Origin: Candidatus Roseilinea sp.
GTDB taxonomy: Bacteria > Chloroflexota > Anaerolineae > J036 > Brachytrichaceae
NCBI GenBank assembly: GCA_025055235.1
Contig: JANWYN010000001.1
Location: forward strand, 1 to 51,102
Direction: 5' to 3'
DNA: 51,102 nt
Shown in pieces: positions 26,646-34,540 of this stretch. The stretch's first letter is position 1; each line of letters starts with the position of its first letter. The notes beneath the pieces are model-generated. The model was not told the origin of the DNA, did no database searches, and saw nothing but the letters and a program-made list of their open reading frames with translations. A program made the translations under genes and the position numbers.

Positions 26646-26723
26646 GAGTTACGAATTACAAATTACAGATTACGGATTACGTATTTGCGCATCACGTCAC
26701 ACGTAATACGTAACGCGTAATGC
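26646..26723. repeat. Heptamer array with inverted arms ahead of recG
   Basis: The left arm 26646-26680 is five 7-bp units ending in TTAC (GAGTTAC, GAATTAC, AAATTAC, AGATTAC, GGATTAC). After a degenerate centre the right arm is GTAATAC, GTAACGC and GTAATGC (26703-26723), the reverse complement word. It lies between a TATAAT box (26635-26640) and the recG start, so it would form a structured leader of the recG mRNA. Confidence 0.85.
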
Positions 26724-26735
26724 GCTTTGCGCGCC

Positions 26736-29345
26736 ATGCCAAACCAAGCGACCGAGAAGCTCCTCAAAATCCTCAGGCTCGAAGCGCAGACCGGCTACCA
26801 CGACAAAGCCGTCACGCGCGGCCTGCAGTCGTTCGCTGCCGCTTGGCTGGCCGACGCCGCGCGCAACGATATTGACCCCGACTGGGCCGAGACGATCGCA
26901 CAGGAGATGCGCGACTACAGCGCATCTACCGACGAAGCGCACCGCCGCGCTGCACTGGACGCGCTGGTGACGCGGCTGCGCTCGCCCGTCTTGCGCAGTC
27001 CGGCGCAGACGCGTGCGAAAGATGCTACAGGACAGCCCGCAGTGCAGCGCCCCAGCGAAGGCGCGATCAAATTCGCGACGGAGAACCAGGCTTCTGCAAC
27101 GTTCGAGATGCCGCCGGTGGAGATTGCGCCGGTCGTCACGACCGCGCCACCCGCCGACGCCGCGCCCACTCAGCGCGCTATGCCGCCGCGCCCGGCGGAG
27201 CGTCCGGCGCAGCAACCTCGAACGGCGCCGCGCCCCTTGCGGCCACGCGAGGTCGGCTTGGGCCTGGATGCGCCGGTGACCAAGATCAGCGGCATCGGCG
27301 ATTTCAACGCGCAGAAGCTCGCCCGCCTCAGCGTGCACACCATCCGCGACCTGCTGTATTACTTTCCGACGCGCTACGACGACTACAGCGCCCTGAAGAC
27401 AATCAACCAGCTCTTCTACGGCGAGCAAGTCACCATCATCGGGCGCGTCGCGTCGGTGCGCAAGCAGCGGACGAAGAGCAACTTGATGATCGTGCGCGCG
27501 GTCATCGAGGATGCGTCGGGCGCAATCGAATGCAGCTGGTTCACCAGCGAGCGCTACGTGGACAACTTGATGAAGCAGTTCGCCGTCGGGCGGGAGATGG
27601 TCATCAGCGGCAAGGTGACCGAGTATCTAGGCCGATTGACCTTCCAGAATCCCACCTACGAGCCGGCCGAGCGCGAGTGGATCACCGGCGGCAGCATCGT
27701 GCCGGTCTATCGCCTGACCGAGGGGCTGCAACCGTTGCTGCTGCGCCGGGTGATGAAGCGCGTGGTCGAGTATTGGCCCTCGCGCGTGCCGGAGCATCTG
27801 CCGGAAGAGGTGCGCAACGAACTCGGGCTGATGCCGATCGCCGAAGCGCTGCGCGAGATTCACTTCCCGCGCTCCATGAAATCGCAGGAGCGCGCGCGCC
27901 GCCGGCTAGCCTTCGACGAACTCTTCACGCTCCAGTTGGCCGTGTTGCGCCAGCGCCAGATTTGGCGCCAGGAACCGGCGCAGGCGCTGCACGCCGATCC
28001 GGCCGTGCTCGACCGGCTGATCGCCGCCCTGCCCTATCAACTCACCGGCGCGCAGCAGCGCGCCTTGAACGCCATCGTCAAAGACCTGAGCCGGCCTAAC
28101 GCCATGCACCGGTTGCTGCAGGGCGACGTCGGCTCGGGCAAGACCGTCGTCGCGGCATTGAGCATGGCGCTGGCCGCCAGCCTGGGCGTGCAATCGGCCA
28201 TGATGGGCCCGACCGAGATCTTGGCCGAGCAGCACTTCAAGACGGTCAAGCGCCTGTTCGACACCTTCGCCGAGCGCGAGGCGGTCGCGCCGATCGCGCT
28301 GGCGCTGCTGACCGGCAGCACGAAGCCCAGCGAAAAGCGCGCCATCTACGACGGCTTGGCCGACGGCAGCGTCCAGGCCGTGATCGGCACGCATGCCTTG
28401 ATCCAGGAGGCCGTGTCGTTCAAGAACTTGGGGCTGGTGGTGGTGGACGAGCAGCATCGCTTCGGCGTGTTGCAGCGAACGGCGCTGCGGCAAAAGGGCG
28501 GCGCGCTCAATCCGCACACGTTGGTGATGACGGCGACGCCCATCCCGCGCACGCTGGCGCTCACGTTGTATGGCGACCTGGACAACACGGTGCTCGACGA
28601 GATGCCGCCGGGCCGCCAGCCGATCGAGACGCACTGGTTCACCCCTGCTGAACGGGAGCGCGCGTATCGCTTTGTGCAATACCAGGTGGAGCAAGGCCGG
28701 CAAGCCTTCATCATCTGCCCGCTGGTCGAAGAGTCGGACAAAGTCGAGGCCAAGGCGGCGGTCGAAGAATACGAACGCCTGCAGCGCGAGGTGTTCCCCA
28801 CGCTCAAGCTGGGCTTGCTGCACGGCAAGATGAAGCCGGCGGAGAAAGAGCAAGCGATGCGCGCCTTCGCCAACGGCGAGACGCATATCCTCGTCTCCAC
28901 CTCGGTCGTCGAGGTGGGCATTGACGTGCCGAACGCGACGGTCATGTTGATCGAGGGCGCGAACCGCTTCGGCCTGGCGCAACTACACCAGTTCCGCGGG
29001 CGCGTTGGCCGCGGCGAGCACAAGTCCTACTGCATGCTGATCGCCGACAGCAGCTCGGCAGTGAGCGACCAGCGCCTGCAGGCGATCGTGAACACGCAAG
29101 ACGGCTTCAAGCTGGCCGAGATTGACTTGGAGATTCGCGGCCCGGGCGAGTTCTTCGGCACGCGCCAGAGCGGTGATCCCGAGCTGAAGCTGGTCAGCGT
29201 GAGCGACCGCGACCTGCTGGACGCAGCCCGCACGCAAGCAGAGAAGCTGCTGGAGCGAGATCCAGAGTTGGCCAATCACCCCCTGCTGGCCGAGAAGGTG
29301 TCCGAATTCTGGAAGCATCGTGAGGCGGTCGGCGATGCAAGCTAA
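26736..29345 (+). CDS. recG: ATP-dependent DNA helicase RecG
   Basis: 869 aa, longer than the usual 690 because of an N-terminal extension (about 1-175) that is helical and then Ala/Pro-rich. The wedge/OB domain follows (ISGIGDFNAQKLARLSVHTI, YFPTRYDDYS, VTIIGRVASV). Helicase motifs: I LQGDVGSGKTVVAAL, Ia GPTEILAEQHF, II VVDEQHRFGVLQR, III MTATPIPRTLALT, V-VI STSVVEVGIDVPNATV and QFRGRVGRGEHKS. The TRG region follows. RecG remodels stalled forks and Holliday junctions. I take ATG 26736 rather than TTG 26727. The heptamer array forms its leader. Confidence 0.95.
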   Translation: MPNQATEKLLKILRLEAQTGYHDKAVTRGLQSFAAAWLADAARNDIDPDWAETIAQEMRDYSASTDEAHRRAALDALVTRLRSPVLRSPAQTRAKDATGQPAVQRPSEGAIKFATENQASATFEMPPVEIAPVVTTAPPADAAPTQRAMPPRPAERPAQQPRTAPRPLRPREVGLGLDAPVTKISGIGDFNAQKLARLSVHTIRDLLYYFPTRYDDYSALKTINQLFYGEQVTIIGRVASVRKQRTKSNLMIVRAVIEDASGAIECSWFTSERYVDNLMKQFAVGREMVISGKVTEYLGRLTFQNPTYEPAEREWITGGSIVPVYRLTEGLQPLLLRRVMKRVVEYWPSRVPEHLPEEVRNELGLMPIAEALREIHFPRSMKSQERARRRLAFDELFTLQLAVLRQRQIWRQEPAQALHADPAVLDRLIAALPYQLTGAQQRALNAIVKDLSRPNAMHRLLQGDVGSGKTVVAALSMALAASLGVQSAMMGPTEILAEQHFKTVKRLFDTFAEREAVAPIALALLTGSTKPSEKRAIYDGLADGSVQAVIGTHALIQEAVSFKNLGLVVVDEQHRFGVLQRTALRQKGGALNPHTLVMTATPIPRTLALTLYGDLDNTVLDEMPPGRQPIETHWFTPAERERAYRFVQYQVEQGRQAFIICPLVEESDKVEAKAAVEEYERLQREVFPTLKLGLLHGKMKPAEKEQAMRAFANGETHILVSTSVVEVGIDVPNATVMLIEGANRFGLAQLHQFRGRVGRGEHKSYCMLIADSSSAVSDQRLQAIVNTQDGFKLAEIDLEIRGPGEFFGTRQSGDPELKLVSVSDRDLLDAARTQAEKLLERDPELANHPLLAEKVSEFWKHREAVGDAS

Positions 29346-29435
29346 GGCTGCTTGCCGGGCATCTCGCGCGCGAACCCCGACGCGCAGCGAACGCTGGCGA
29401 TCTGAAATACCGAACCACGACACCACGCCCCGATC

Positions 29436-29918
29436 ATGACCATCGCGCTTTACCCCGGCACGTTCGATCCCTTTCACAACGGGCATCTCGATATCGCCCA
29501 GCGCGCGCTGGCGCTGTTCGACGAGCTAATCATCGGCGTCTATGACCAGCCGGACAAGAAGCTGCTCTTCTCGCACGAGGAGCGCATCGCGTTGGTGCGC
29601 GAGGTGCTGCGCGATCTGGGCGTGGACGGGCGGGCGCACGTCGCCGGCTACAGCGGCCTCACGGTGAACTTCGCCCGGAAGGTCGGCGCGTCGGTGCTCA
29701 TCCGCGGCCTGCGCAACAGCGTGGACTTCAACTTCGAGCTGCAACAGGCGCAAACCAACCACTGGCTGGCCGCAGACATCGAGGTGATCTGCCTATTCGC
29801 CAACGCGCCGAACCACTTCTTGAGCGCGACATTGATCCGGCAGATCGCCACGCTGGGCGGCGACGTAACGGCGCTCGTGCCGGCCTGCGTGGCGCGCGCA
29901 TTAAGGCAACTTAAATAA
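29436..29918 (+). CDS. coaD: Phosphopantetheine adenylyltransferase
   Basis: 160 aa, normal length. ALYPGTFDPFHNGHLDIA (nucleotidyltransferase HxGH), ASVLIRGLRNSVDFNFE and NHFLSATLIRQIA (the SSTxxR-like loop) are all present. It joins ATP and 4'-phosphopantetheine to dephospho-CoA, the penultimate step of CoA synthesis. It follows recG by 90 bp, a frequent bacterial order, and precedes the coiled-coil gene by 28 bp. Confidence 0.95.
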   Translation: MTIALYPGTFDPFHNGHLDIAQRALALFDELIIGVYDQPDKKLLFSHEERIALVREVLRDLGVDGRAHVAGYSGLTVNFARKVGASVLIRGLRNSVDFNFELQQAQTNHWLAADIEVICLFANAPNHFLSATLIRQIATLGGDVTALVPACVARALRQLK

Positions 29919-29933
29919 ATCGCCATTCTCCAA

Positions 29934-29939
29934 TATACT
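29934..29939 (+). promoter_or_regulatory. -10 box TATACT, 7 nt before the start codon
   Basis: TATACT, seven bases, then ATG 29947; no SD. It lies between coaD and the coiled-coil gene, so the latter may have its own leaderless transcript. Confidence 0.5.
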
Positions 29940-29946
29940 TATCACC

Positions 29947-30483
29947 ATGGACATTCAACACCTGCTTGGAAGACTGGAAGCCATCCTGCTGGAGGCGCGC
30001 CGCGTGCCCGGCACGAAGATGAAACTCGTGGACGCCGACCGCTGCTTTCAGTTGATTGACCAGATGGTGTTGGCCATTCCCGAGGAGATCAAGAAGGCGC
30101 AGCGCATCCAACAGGAGCACGACCGGATCATCGCACAGGCCAAAGAGGAAGCCGAGCGCATCAAGGAGATGGCGCGCGAGGAGGCCAGCCGGCTGGCCGA
30201 CGACACCGCTATCATCGCCATCGCGCAGAACCGCGCCCAAGCCATCGAGGAACGCGCCCGCCGCGAGGTGGACCGCATGCGCTCGGAGGCGGACGCCTAC
30301 GCCCTTGAGACGCTGATGCGCCTGCGCGAAGAACTCGACCACACCATGGCCGTCGTCTCCAACGGCATCGCCAAGCTGGAGCGCGACCGGGCCGAGCGGC
30401 TGAAGGCGCTGGAGGGCAACGCCGAGGCGCCGCTGGCCGATGCACGGCCTGCGCAAACATCACAGCCGCAGACCGGCAACTAG
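29947..30483 (+). CDS. Coiled-coil protein (DivIVA / ATP-synthase-b-like), function unknown
   Basis: 178 aa without a membrane segment. Residues about 45-160 form a long, charged coiled coil (EEIKKAQRIQQEHDRIIAQ, AKEEAERIKEMAREEASR), with an Ala/Gln-rich tail. Database names for such proteins are often DivIVA-like or F0 subunit b-like, but the b-subunit membrane anchor is missing. It follows coaD, as in other genomes where a coiled-coil gene accompanies recG-coaD. Role unknown; a scaffold or envelope-associated role is possible. Confidence 0.6.
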   Translation: MDIQHLLGRLEAILLEARRVPGTKMKLVDADRCFQLIDQMVLAIPEEIKKAQRIQQEHDRIIAQAKEEAERIKEMAREEASRLADDTAIIAIAQNRAQAIEERARREVDRMRSEADAYALETLMRLREELDHTMAVVSNGIAKLERDRAERLKALEGNAEAPLADARPAQTSQPQTGN

Positions 30484-30555
30484 ACCGCGCACGCCAAGCG
30501 ATATGTCCGGCTTTACTCCGCCGGCAGCCGAGCCGGCAACTTCCCCATTTGCCAC

Positions 30556-32820
30556 GTGAGCGATCGCGCCGAGAAAGTCTGCGCGGCGCTAATCGTCGCT
30601 GCGTCGTTCCTCCTCTTCAGCCTCTACAGCATCCTCACCCCGCTCTTCGAAGCATCGGACGAGCTGTGGCACTATCCGATGGTGCAGCACCTGGCGACGG
30701 GCGGCGGCTTGCCCGTGCAGCGCGCCGGCCAGACCGATGCCGAAGCCCCGTGGCGGCAAGAGGGCAGCCAGCCCCCGCTCTACTATTGGATCGCCGCCGC
30801 GTTCAGCGCGCCGTTCGATTCGTCCAACTGGCGCGAAATCCGGCGCATCAACCCGCACGGCGACATGGGCGTGCCCACGCGCGATGGCAACGCCAACGTC
30901 GTCTTGCACACGCCGGCCGAGGCCTGGCCCTGGGAGCGCGCTGTGCTGGCCGTCCGCGCCGCCCGGCTCGCCTCGATCCTGATGAGCACGGCGACGGTTT
31001 TCTTCACCTACCTCGTCGCACGCGAGCTCTTTCAAGACGACGCACGACGCACGACGCACGACGCAGGACGTAGGCCGCACGACACAACATTCCTGCGCCT
31101 AGCGCCTCCCGCCATCGTCGCCTGCACACCGATGTTCGCCTTCATCAGCGGCGCGATCAACAACGACAACGCCGCCGTCCTGTTCAGCACGGCCGGCGTG
31201 TGGTGGGCATTGCGGCTGATGCGGCTCGGCGATCTCTCGATCAGGAGCGCCGCAATCGCCGGTGCGATCGCCGGGCTGGGCGCGCTGAGCAAGAGTAGCG
31301 CATTGGGGTTGGTAGGCCTGTTTGGACTTGCCGGCTTGCTGACCGCTTTTGACGCAGGACGCAAGACGCAAGGCGCATTTCGATCCTTCATCTTTCATCT
31401 TTCATCTTTCATCTTCGTCATGTTCGTCATGCTCGCCGTCGCGCTGCTGATTAGCGGCTGGTGGTTCATCCGCAACCAGCAGTTGTATGGCGACCTGCTG
31501 GGCTGGAACGCCTTTCTCGATGTCGTCGGGCGGCGCGACTCGCCGGCCTCGCTGGCGCAACTATGGAGCGAGCGCGAGGGCTTCGTGTGGGCCTACTGGG
31601 GCGTGTTCGGCGCGATGAACGTGATCATGCCGCCGTGGGTCTACGATGCGCTGAACGGGCTTGCGGCACTGGCGGTCGTTGGGCTCGTCTTGCGTCTTGC
31701 GTCTGCCGTCATGGGCAAAGCGCCGCTGACGCAAGACGCAAGACGCAAGATTCTCCTCTGCATCTTCTGGGTCGCGCTCGTCTTCATCGCGCTGTTGCGA
31801 TGGACCTCGCTCACGCCGGCCTCGCAGGGACGGCTGATGTTCCCGTGCATCGCCGTGATCTCGGCAGGGCTGGCCTACGGCTGGTGGTCGCTCCACCGCT
31901 ACGTGCTGATCGGCGCATGCGCCGCGTTGGCTGTGCTGGCGATCGTCGCGCCGTTCGCGTTCATCGCGCCGGCTTATGCCCAGCCCCCCGACCGCTGGAC
32001 GCAGCGTTTGCCGGTCGCCGTGAAAGCCGAATTCGGCGGCGCATTGCGCCTTGAGGAAGCAGGCTTCGACGCGCCCGGCGATCTACAACCCGGCGACGAA
32101 GCCACGCTGCATCTGAACTGGGCGCTGACGCAACCGGTGACGCGCAACTACAGCGTCTTCGTCCACCTGATTGATGAGCACGATGTCATCGTCGCCCAGC
32201 GCGACATGTATCCCGGCCAGGGCAGCCTGGCGCTGAGCGAGCAGCCGGCCGGCCGGCTGTGGAGCGACCGCTACACGCTGCGCCTCTCGCCGCTCACGCC
32301 GGCGCCGAAGCAACTGCGCTGGGCCGTCGGCCTATACGATCACGCGACCGGCGAGCGGTTGCCGCTGGCCAACGGCGACGACCGCGCGATCTTCGGCGCG
32401 CTCGAATTGGGCAGCCGCACAGACGAGGCGCCGCTGCTGCGCTACGCAAATGGGCTGGAGTTGCTCGGCTATGCGCTCGACCCGTCCGTCCTGGCGCCCG
32501 GCGAGACGCTCACCATCACGACGCGCTGGCGCGCCGTGCGCCCGCTGCCGCGCGACCTGAACGTGTCGCTGCAACTGCTGGACGAAGGCGCCAACAAGAT
32601 CGCGCAGCAAGACCTAGGGCAACCGCTCACGCAGTGGCCGGCGGGCGAGACGATCACGCTGACCCACACGCTGGCGGTGAGCCGCGACGCGACGCCAGGG
32701 GTGTATCGGCTGCTGCTGGTGTGGTATGCGCCGGACGATTTCACGCGCCTGCCGGCCTACGATGCACAAGGCCAATTCGCCGGCGATCAGATCACGCTGA
32801 CGCGCCTGCGCGTGCAGTAG
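30556..32820 (+). CDS. Multi-TM glycosyltransferase-like protein (GT39/PMT type) with C-terminal beta-sandwich tail
   Basis: 754 aa from GTG 30556. N-terminal TM (VCAALIVAASFLLFSLYSIL), then an extracytoplasmic loop with FEASDELWHYPMVQHL and SQPPLYYW, the acidic and Pro-Tyr signature of polyprenyl-phosphate-sugar transferases. About ten TM segments reach to residue 480. Two tandem beta-rich domains follow (about 490-620 and 635-754), both with VFVHLIDE- or VSLQLLDE-type strands. It probably glycosylates a lipid or protein outside the membrane; acceptor unknown. Three heptamer arrays are translated inside it (residues 161-177, 266-287, 378-398), each next to or between TM segments. Confidence 0.7.
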   Translation: MSDRAEKVCAALIVAASFLLFSLYSILTPLFEASDELWHYPMVQHLATGGGLPVQRAGQTDAEAPWRQEGSQPPLYYWIAAAFSAPFDSSNWREIRRINPHGDMGVPTRDGNANVVLHTPAEAWPWERAVLAVRAARLASILMSTATVFFTYLVARELFQDDARRTTHDAGRRPHDTTFLRLAPPAIVACTPMFAFISGAINNDNAAVLFSTAGVWWALRLMRLGDLSIRSAAIAGAIAGLGALSKSSALGLVGLFGLAGLLTAFDAGRKTQGAFRSFIFHLSSFIFVMFVMLAVALLISGWWFIRNQQLYGDLLGWNAFLDVVGRRDSPASLAQLWSEREGFVWAYWGVFGAMNVIMPPWVYDALNGLAALAVVGLVLRLASAVMGKAPLTQDARRKILLCIFWVALVFIALLRWTSLTPASQGRLMFPCIAVISAGLAYGWWSLHRYVLIGACAALAVLAIVAPFAFIAPAYAQPPDRWTQRLPVAVKAEFGGALRLEEAGFDAPGDLQPGDEATLHLNWALTQPVTRNYSVFVHLIDEHDVIVAQRDMYPGQGSLALSEQPAGRLWSDRYTLRLSPLTPAPKQLRWAVGLYDHATGERLPLANGDDRAIFGALELGSRTDEAPLLRYANGLELLGYALDPSVLAPGETLTITTRWRAVRPLPRDLNVSLQLLDEGANKIAQQDLGQPLTQWPAGETITLTHTLAVSRDATPGVYRLLLVWYAPDDFTRLPAYDAQGQFAGDQITLTRLRVQ
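31036..31084. repeat. In-frame heptamer array 1 in the glycosyltransferase-like gene
   Basis: Seven consecutive 7-bp units: GACGACG, then CACGACG three times, CAGGACG, TAGGCCG and CACGACA. They encode a basic, His/Thr/Arg-rich stretch right after VARELF, where relatives have a short loop before the next TM. Confidence 0.8.
31351..31413. repeat. In-frame heptamer array 2 in the glycosyltransferase-like gene
   Basis: Nine 7-bp units of two words: GACGCAG, GACGCAA, GACGCAA, GGCGCAT, a transition TTCGATC, then CTTCATC and TTTCATC three times. The length is 63 bp, exactly 21 codons, so the array adds a whole number of both repeats and codons. Confidence 0.8.
31687..31750. repeat. In-frame heptamer array 3 (hairpin) in the glycosyltransferase-like gene
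   Basis: Left arm GTCTTGC, GTCTTGC and GTCTGCC; right arm GACGCAA three times (31728-31748). The arms are reverse complements around a 20-bp centre. The GACGCAA word is the same as in array 2 of this gene. Confidence 0.8.
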
Positions 32821-32855
32821 CGGCGCGTCGTCACCGTCATCCAACCCTCACCATG

Positions 32856-32879
32856 CCACCATGACCAAAGTCATGGTGG
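32856..32879. terminator. Intergenic hairpin between glycosyltransferase-like and ABC ATPase genes
   Basis: CCACCATGAC (32856-32865), loop CAAA, GTCATGGTGG (32870-32879): a perfect 10-bp stem 36 bp after the stop. There is no T run behind it, so it could equally be a regulator site for the ABC gene, which starts about 110 bp downstream. Confidence 0.5.
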
Positions 32880-32987
32880 GCGATCTATCTTCAAGCACAG
32901 CCACAACCTATCTCTCTGCACTTCGATCCTTGGGGATCGCGCCCTATCCTGTATTCGAGTGAATTTAGCGACGCAACAGGAGGCCCA

Positions 32988-33908
32988 ATGGAAGCCTTAG
33001 CAATCGAAGTGAAAGGAGTAAGCGCACACTACGGCGCAGGCCGGCGGCGCGTCGAGGCGCTGAAGGACGTGAGCGTCGAGGTGCGCCGGGGCGAGATCTT
33101 CGGCCTGCTGGGGCCGAACGGCGCCGGCAAGACCACGCTGCTGTCGTGCATCGAGGGCCTGCACCGGCTCGACCGCGGGAGCATCTGCGTAGCAGGCATT
33201 GACGTGCTGCACAACTCGAGGCCGGCCAAGCGCAAGCTCGGCGTCCAGCTCCAAAGCACTGCGCTCATGGAAGGGCTGACGGCACTGGAATTGCTCAAAG
33301 CCTACGCCGCGCTCTATGAGGTCTATCCGACGCGCGCAGCGTTGATGGCGCTGCTGGCGCGCTTCGGCTTGGCCGAACAGGCGCACAAGCGCGCCAAGCA
33401 GATGTCCGGCGGGCAACAGCAACGCCTGGCGCTGGCGATCGCACTGGTTACGGATCCGCAGATCGTGCTTCTCGACGAGCCAACTTCGGCGCTAGATCCG
33501 CACGCACGCCGCGCGCTGTGGGAGATGATTCACGCCATTCATGAAGAGGGGCGCACAATCATCATCACCACGCACAACATGGACGAAGCCGAGTCACTCT
33601 GCAGTCGGGTCGCCATTATGGACGCGGGGCGCATCGTCGCATGCGACACGCCAAGCCAACTCATCGCCTCCACGGGCGCGCGGCCGGTGTTGCGCGCAGC
33701 GATCGAACTGCCGCCGGACGACGTCCAACCGCTTGCAGGTGCCGTGCAGATGCGACGCGCCGGCGAGTACCTCGAAGTAGAGACGGTGGATCCAACGGCA
33801 ACGCTGCAATCGCTGTATGAACTGGCAGCGCGACACAGTCGAGCCGTGCGCGACATTGTCGTCCGCCAGCCCAACCTCGAAGCGGGACTGAACCTACCCG
33901 AGGAGTGA
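32988..33908 (+). CDS. ABC transporter ATP-binding protein (ABC-2/DrrA type)
   Basis: 306 aa. Walker A LLGPNGAGKTTLLS, Q-loop LGVQLQSTALME, signature MSGGQQQRLALA, Walker B IVLLDEPTSALDP, H-loop IITTHNMDE, and a C-terminal extension (about 230-306) as in DrrA/CcmA exporters. SD AGGAGG lies 5 nt before ATG 32988. Such ATPases need an ABC-2 membrane partner, normally the next gene, but none follows: a GNAT gene comes next and the next membrane protein is a histidine kinase. The partner is either lost or elsewhere. Confidence 0.9.
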   Translation: MEALAIEVKGVSAHYGAGRRRVEALKDVSVEVRRGEIFGLLGPNGAGKTTLLSCIEGLHRLDRGSICVAGIDVLHNSRPAKRKLGVQLQSTALMEGLTALELLKAYAALYEVYPTRAALMALLARFGLAEQAHKRAKQMSGGQQQRLALAIALVTDPQIVLLDEPTSALDPHARRALWEMIHAIHEEGRTIIITTHNMDEAESLCSRVAIMDAGRIVACDTPSQLIASTGARPVLRAAIELPPDDVQPLAGAVQMRRAGEYLEVETVDPTATLQSLYELAARHSRAVRDIVVRQPNLEAGLNLPEE

Positions 33909-33913
33909 AGCCT

Positions 33914-34510
33914 ATGCAACAGATGCGGGTGGAACGGTTAGGGCATTCGAGCAAAGGCGAGGCGCTCGACGTATTTACCCAGGCATTCGCAGAGCGTCCG
34001 TTGATCCCAGCCATTGGCTCGCGGACGAAGGATGTTCAGCGCGTGTTGAGCGCCTTTCTGGATTTCTTCGGTGGAACGAAGCAGGCCCAATGGCACGGAA
34101 TTCGGGAAGGTAACAGGCTCGTGTGCGCTGCTTTATCGGTGGACGCATCGGAAGAACCTTCTCCATTCGCGTTGTTTCGGTTTATCTTTGCTCTCTCGCA
34201 GGCAATCGGATGTCGCGCCGCGAGAGAGCTCGAAGTAGTGCACAAAGAAGCGCCCAAGCACGCGGGCCGTTACCTGGAGCTCGTGCTTCTGGGAACATCG
34301 CCAGAACATCAAGGGCGAGGCTTTGGACGCAAGGTGCTGAGGTCTCTGATCGAGACGGCAAAGAAACAAGGCTTCGATGGAGTGATCTTAGTTGCGGATC
34401 GCGACACGCCTGCCTTTCGGTTCTATCTGAAAGAAGGATTCCAGGTTGACAAGGAGTTTACAGTAGGCGAAACCGCGCTATGCTGGATGCGATATGAAGG
34501 AAAGCAGTGA
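33914..34510 (+). CDS. GNAT family N-acetyltransferase
   Basis: 198 aa from ATG 33914, with AGGAG 8 nt upstream; GTG 33905, overlapping the ABC stop, is an alternative. The acetyl-CoA site is ELVLLGTSPEHQGRGFGRKVL (Q/R-x-x-G-x-G/A pattern QGRGFG), then AFRFYLKEGFQVDKEF. The substrate is unknown. By eye it is less GC-rich than its neighbours and uses more A/T-ending codons, so it may have been inserted into an ABC/two-component operon. It sits where the ABC permease would be expected. Confidence 0.8.
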   Translation: MQQMRVERLGHSSKGEALDVFTQAFAERPLIPAIGSRTKDVQRVLSAFLDFFGGTKQAQWHGIREGNRLVCAALSVDASEEPSPFALFRFIFALSQAIGCRAARELEVVHKEAPKHAGRYLELVLLGTSPEHQGRGFGRKVLRSLIETAKKQGFDGVILVADRDTPAFRFYLKEGFQVDKEFTVGETALCWMRYEGKQ

Positions 34511-34540
34511 GGTTCACGCTGAGGTCGAACCCGAGTCGAG

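Noticed and set aside
31036..31750. Diversity-generating retroelement variable region
   Set aside because: No reverse transcriptase, template repeat or adenine-biased changes are visible; the pattern is plain period 7.
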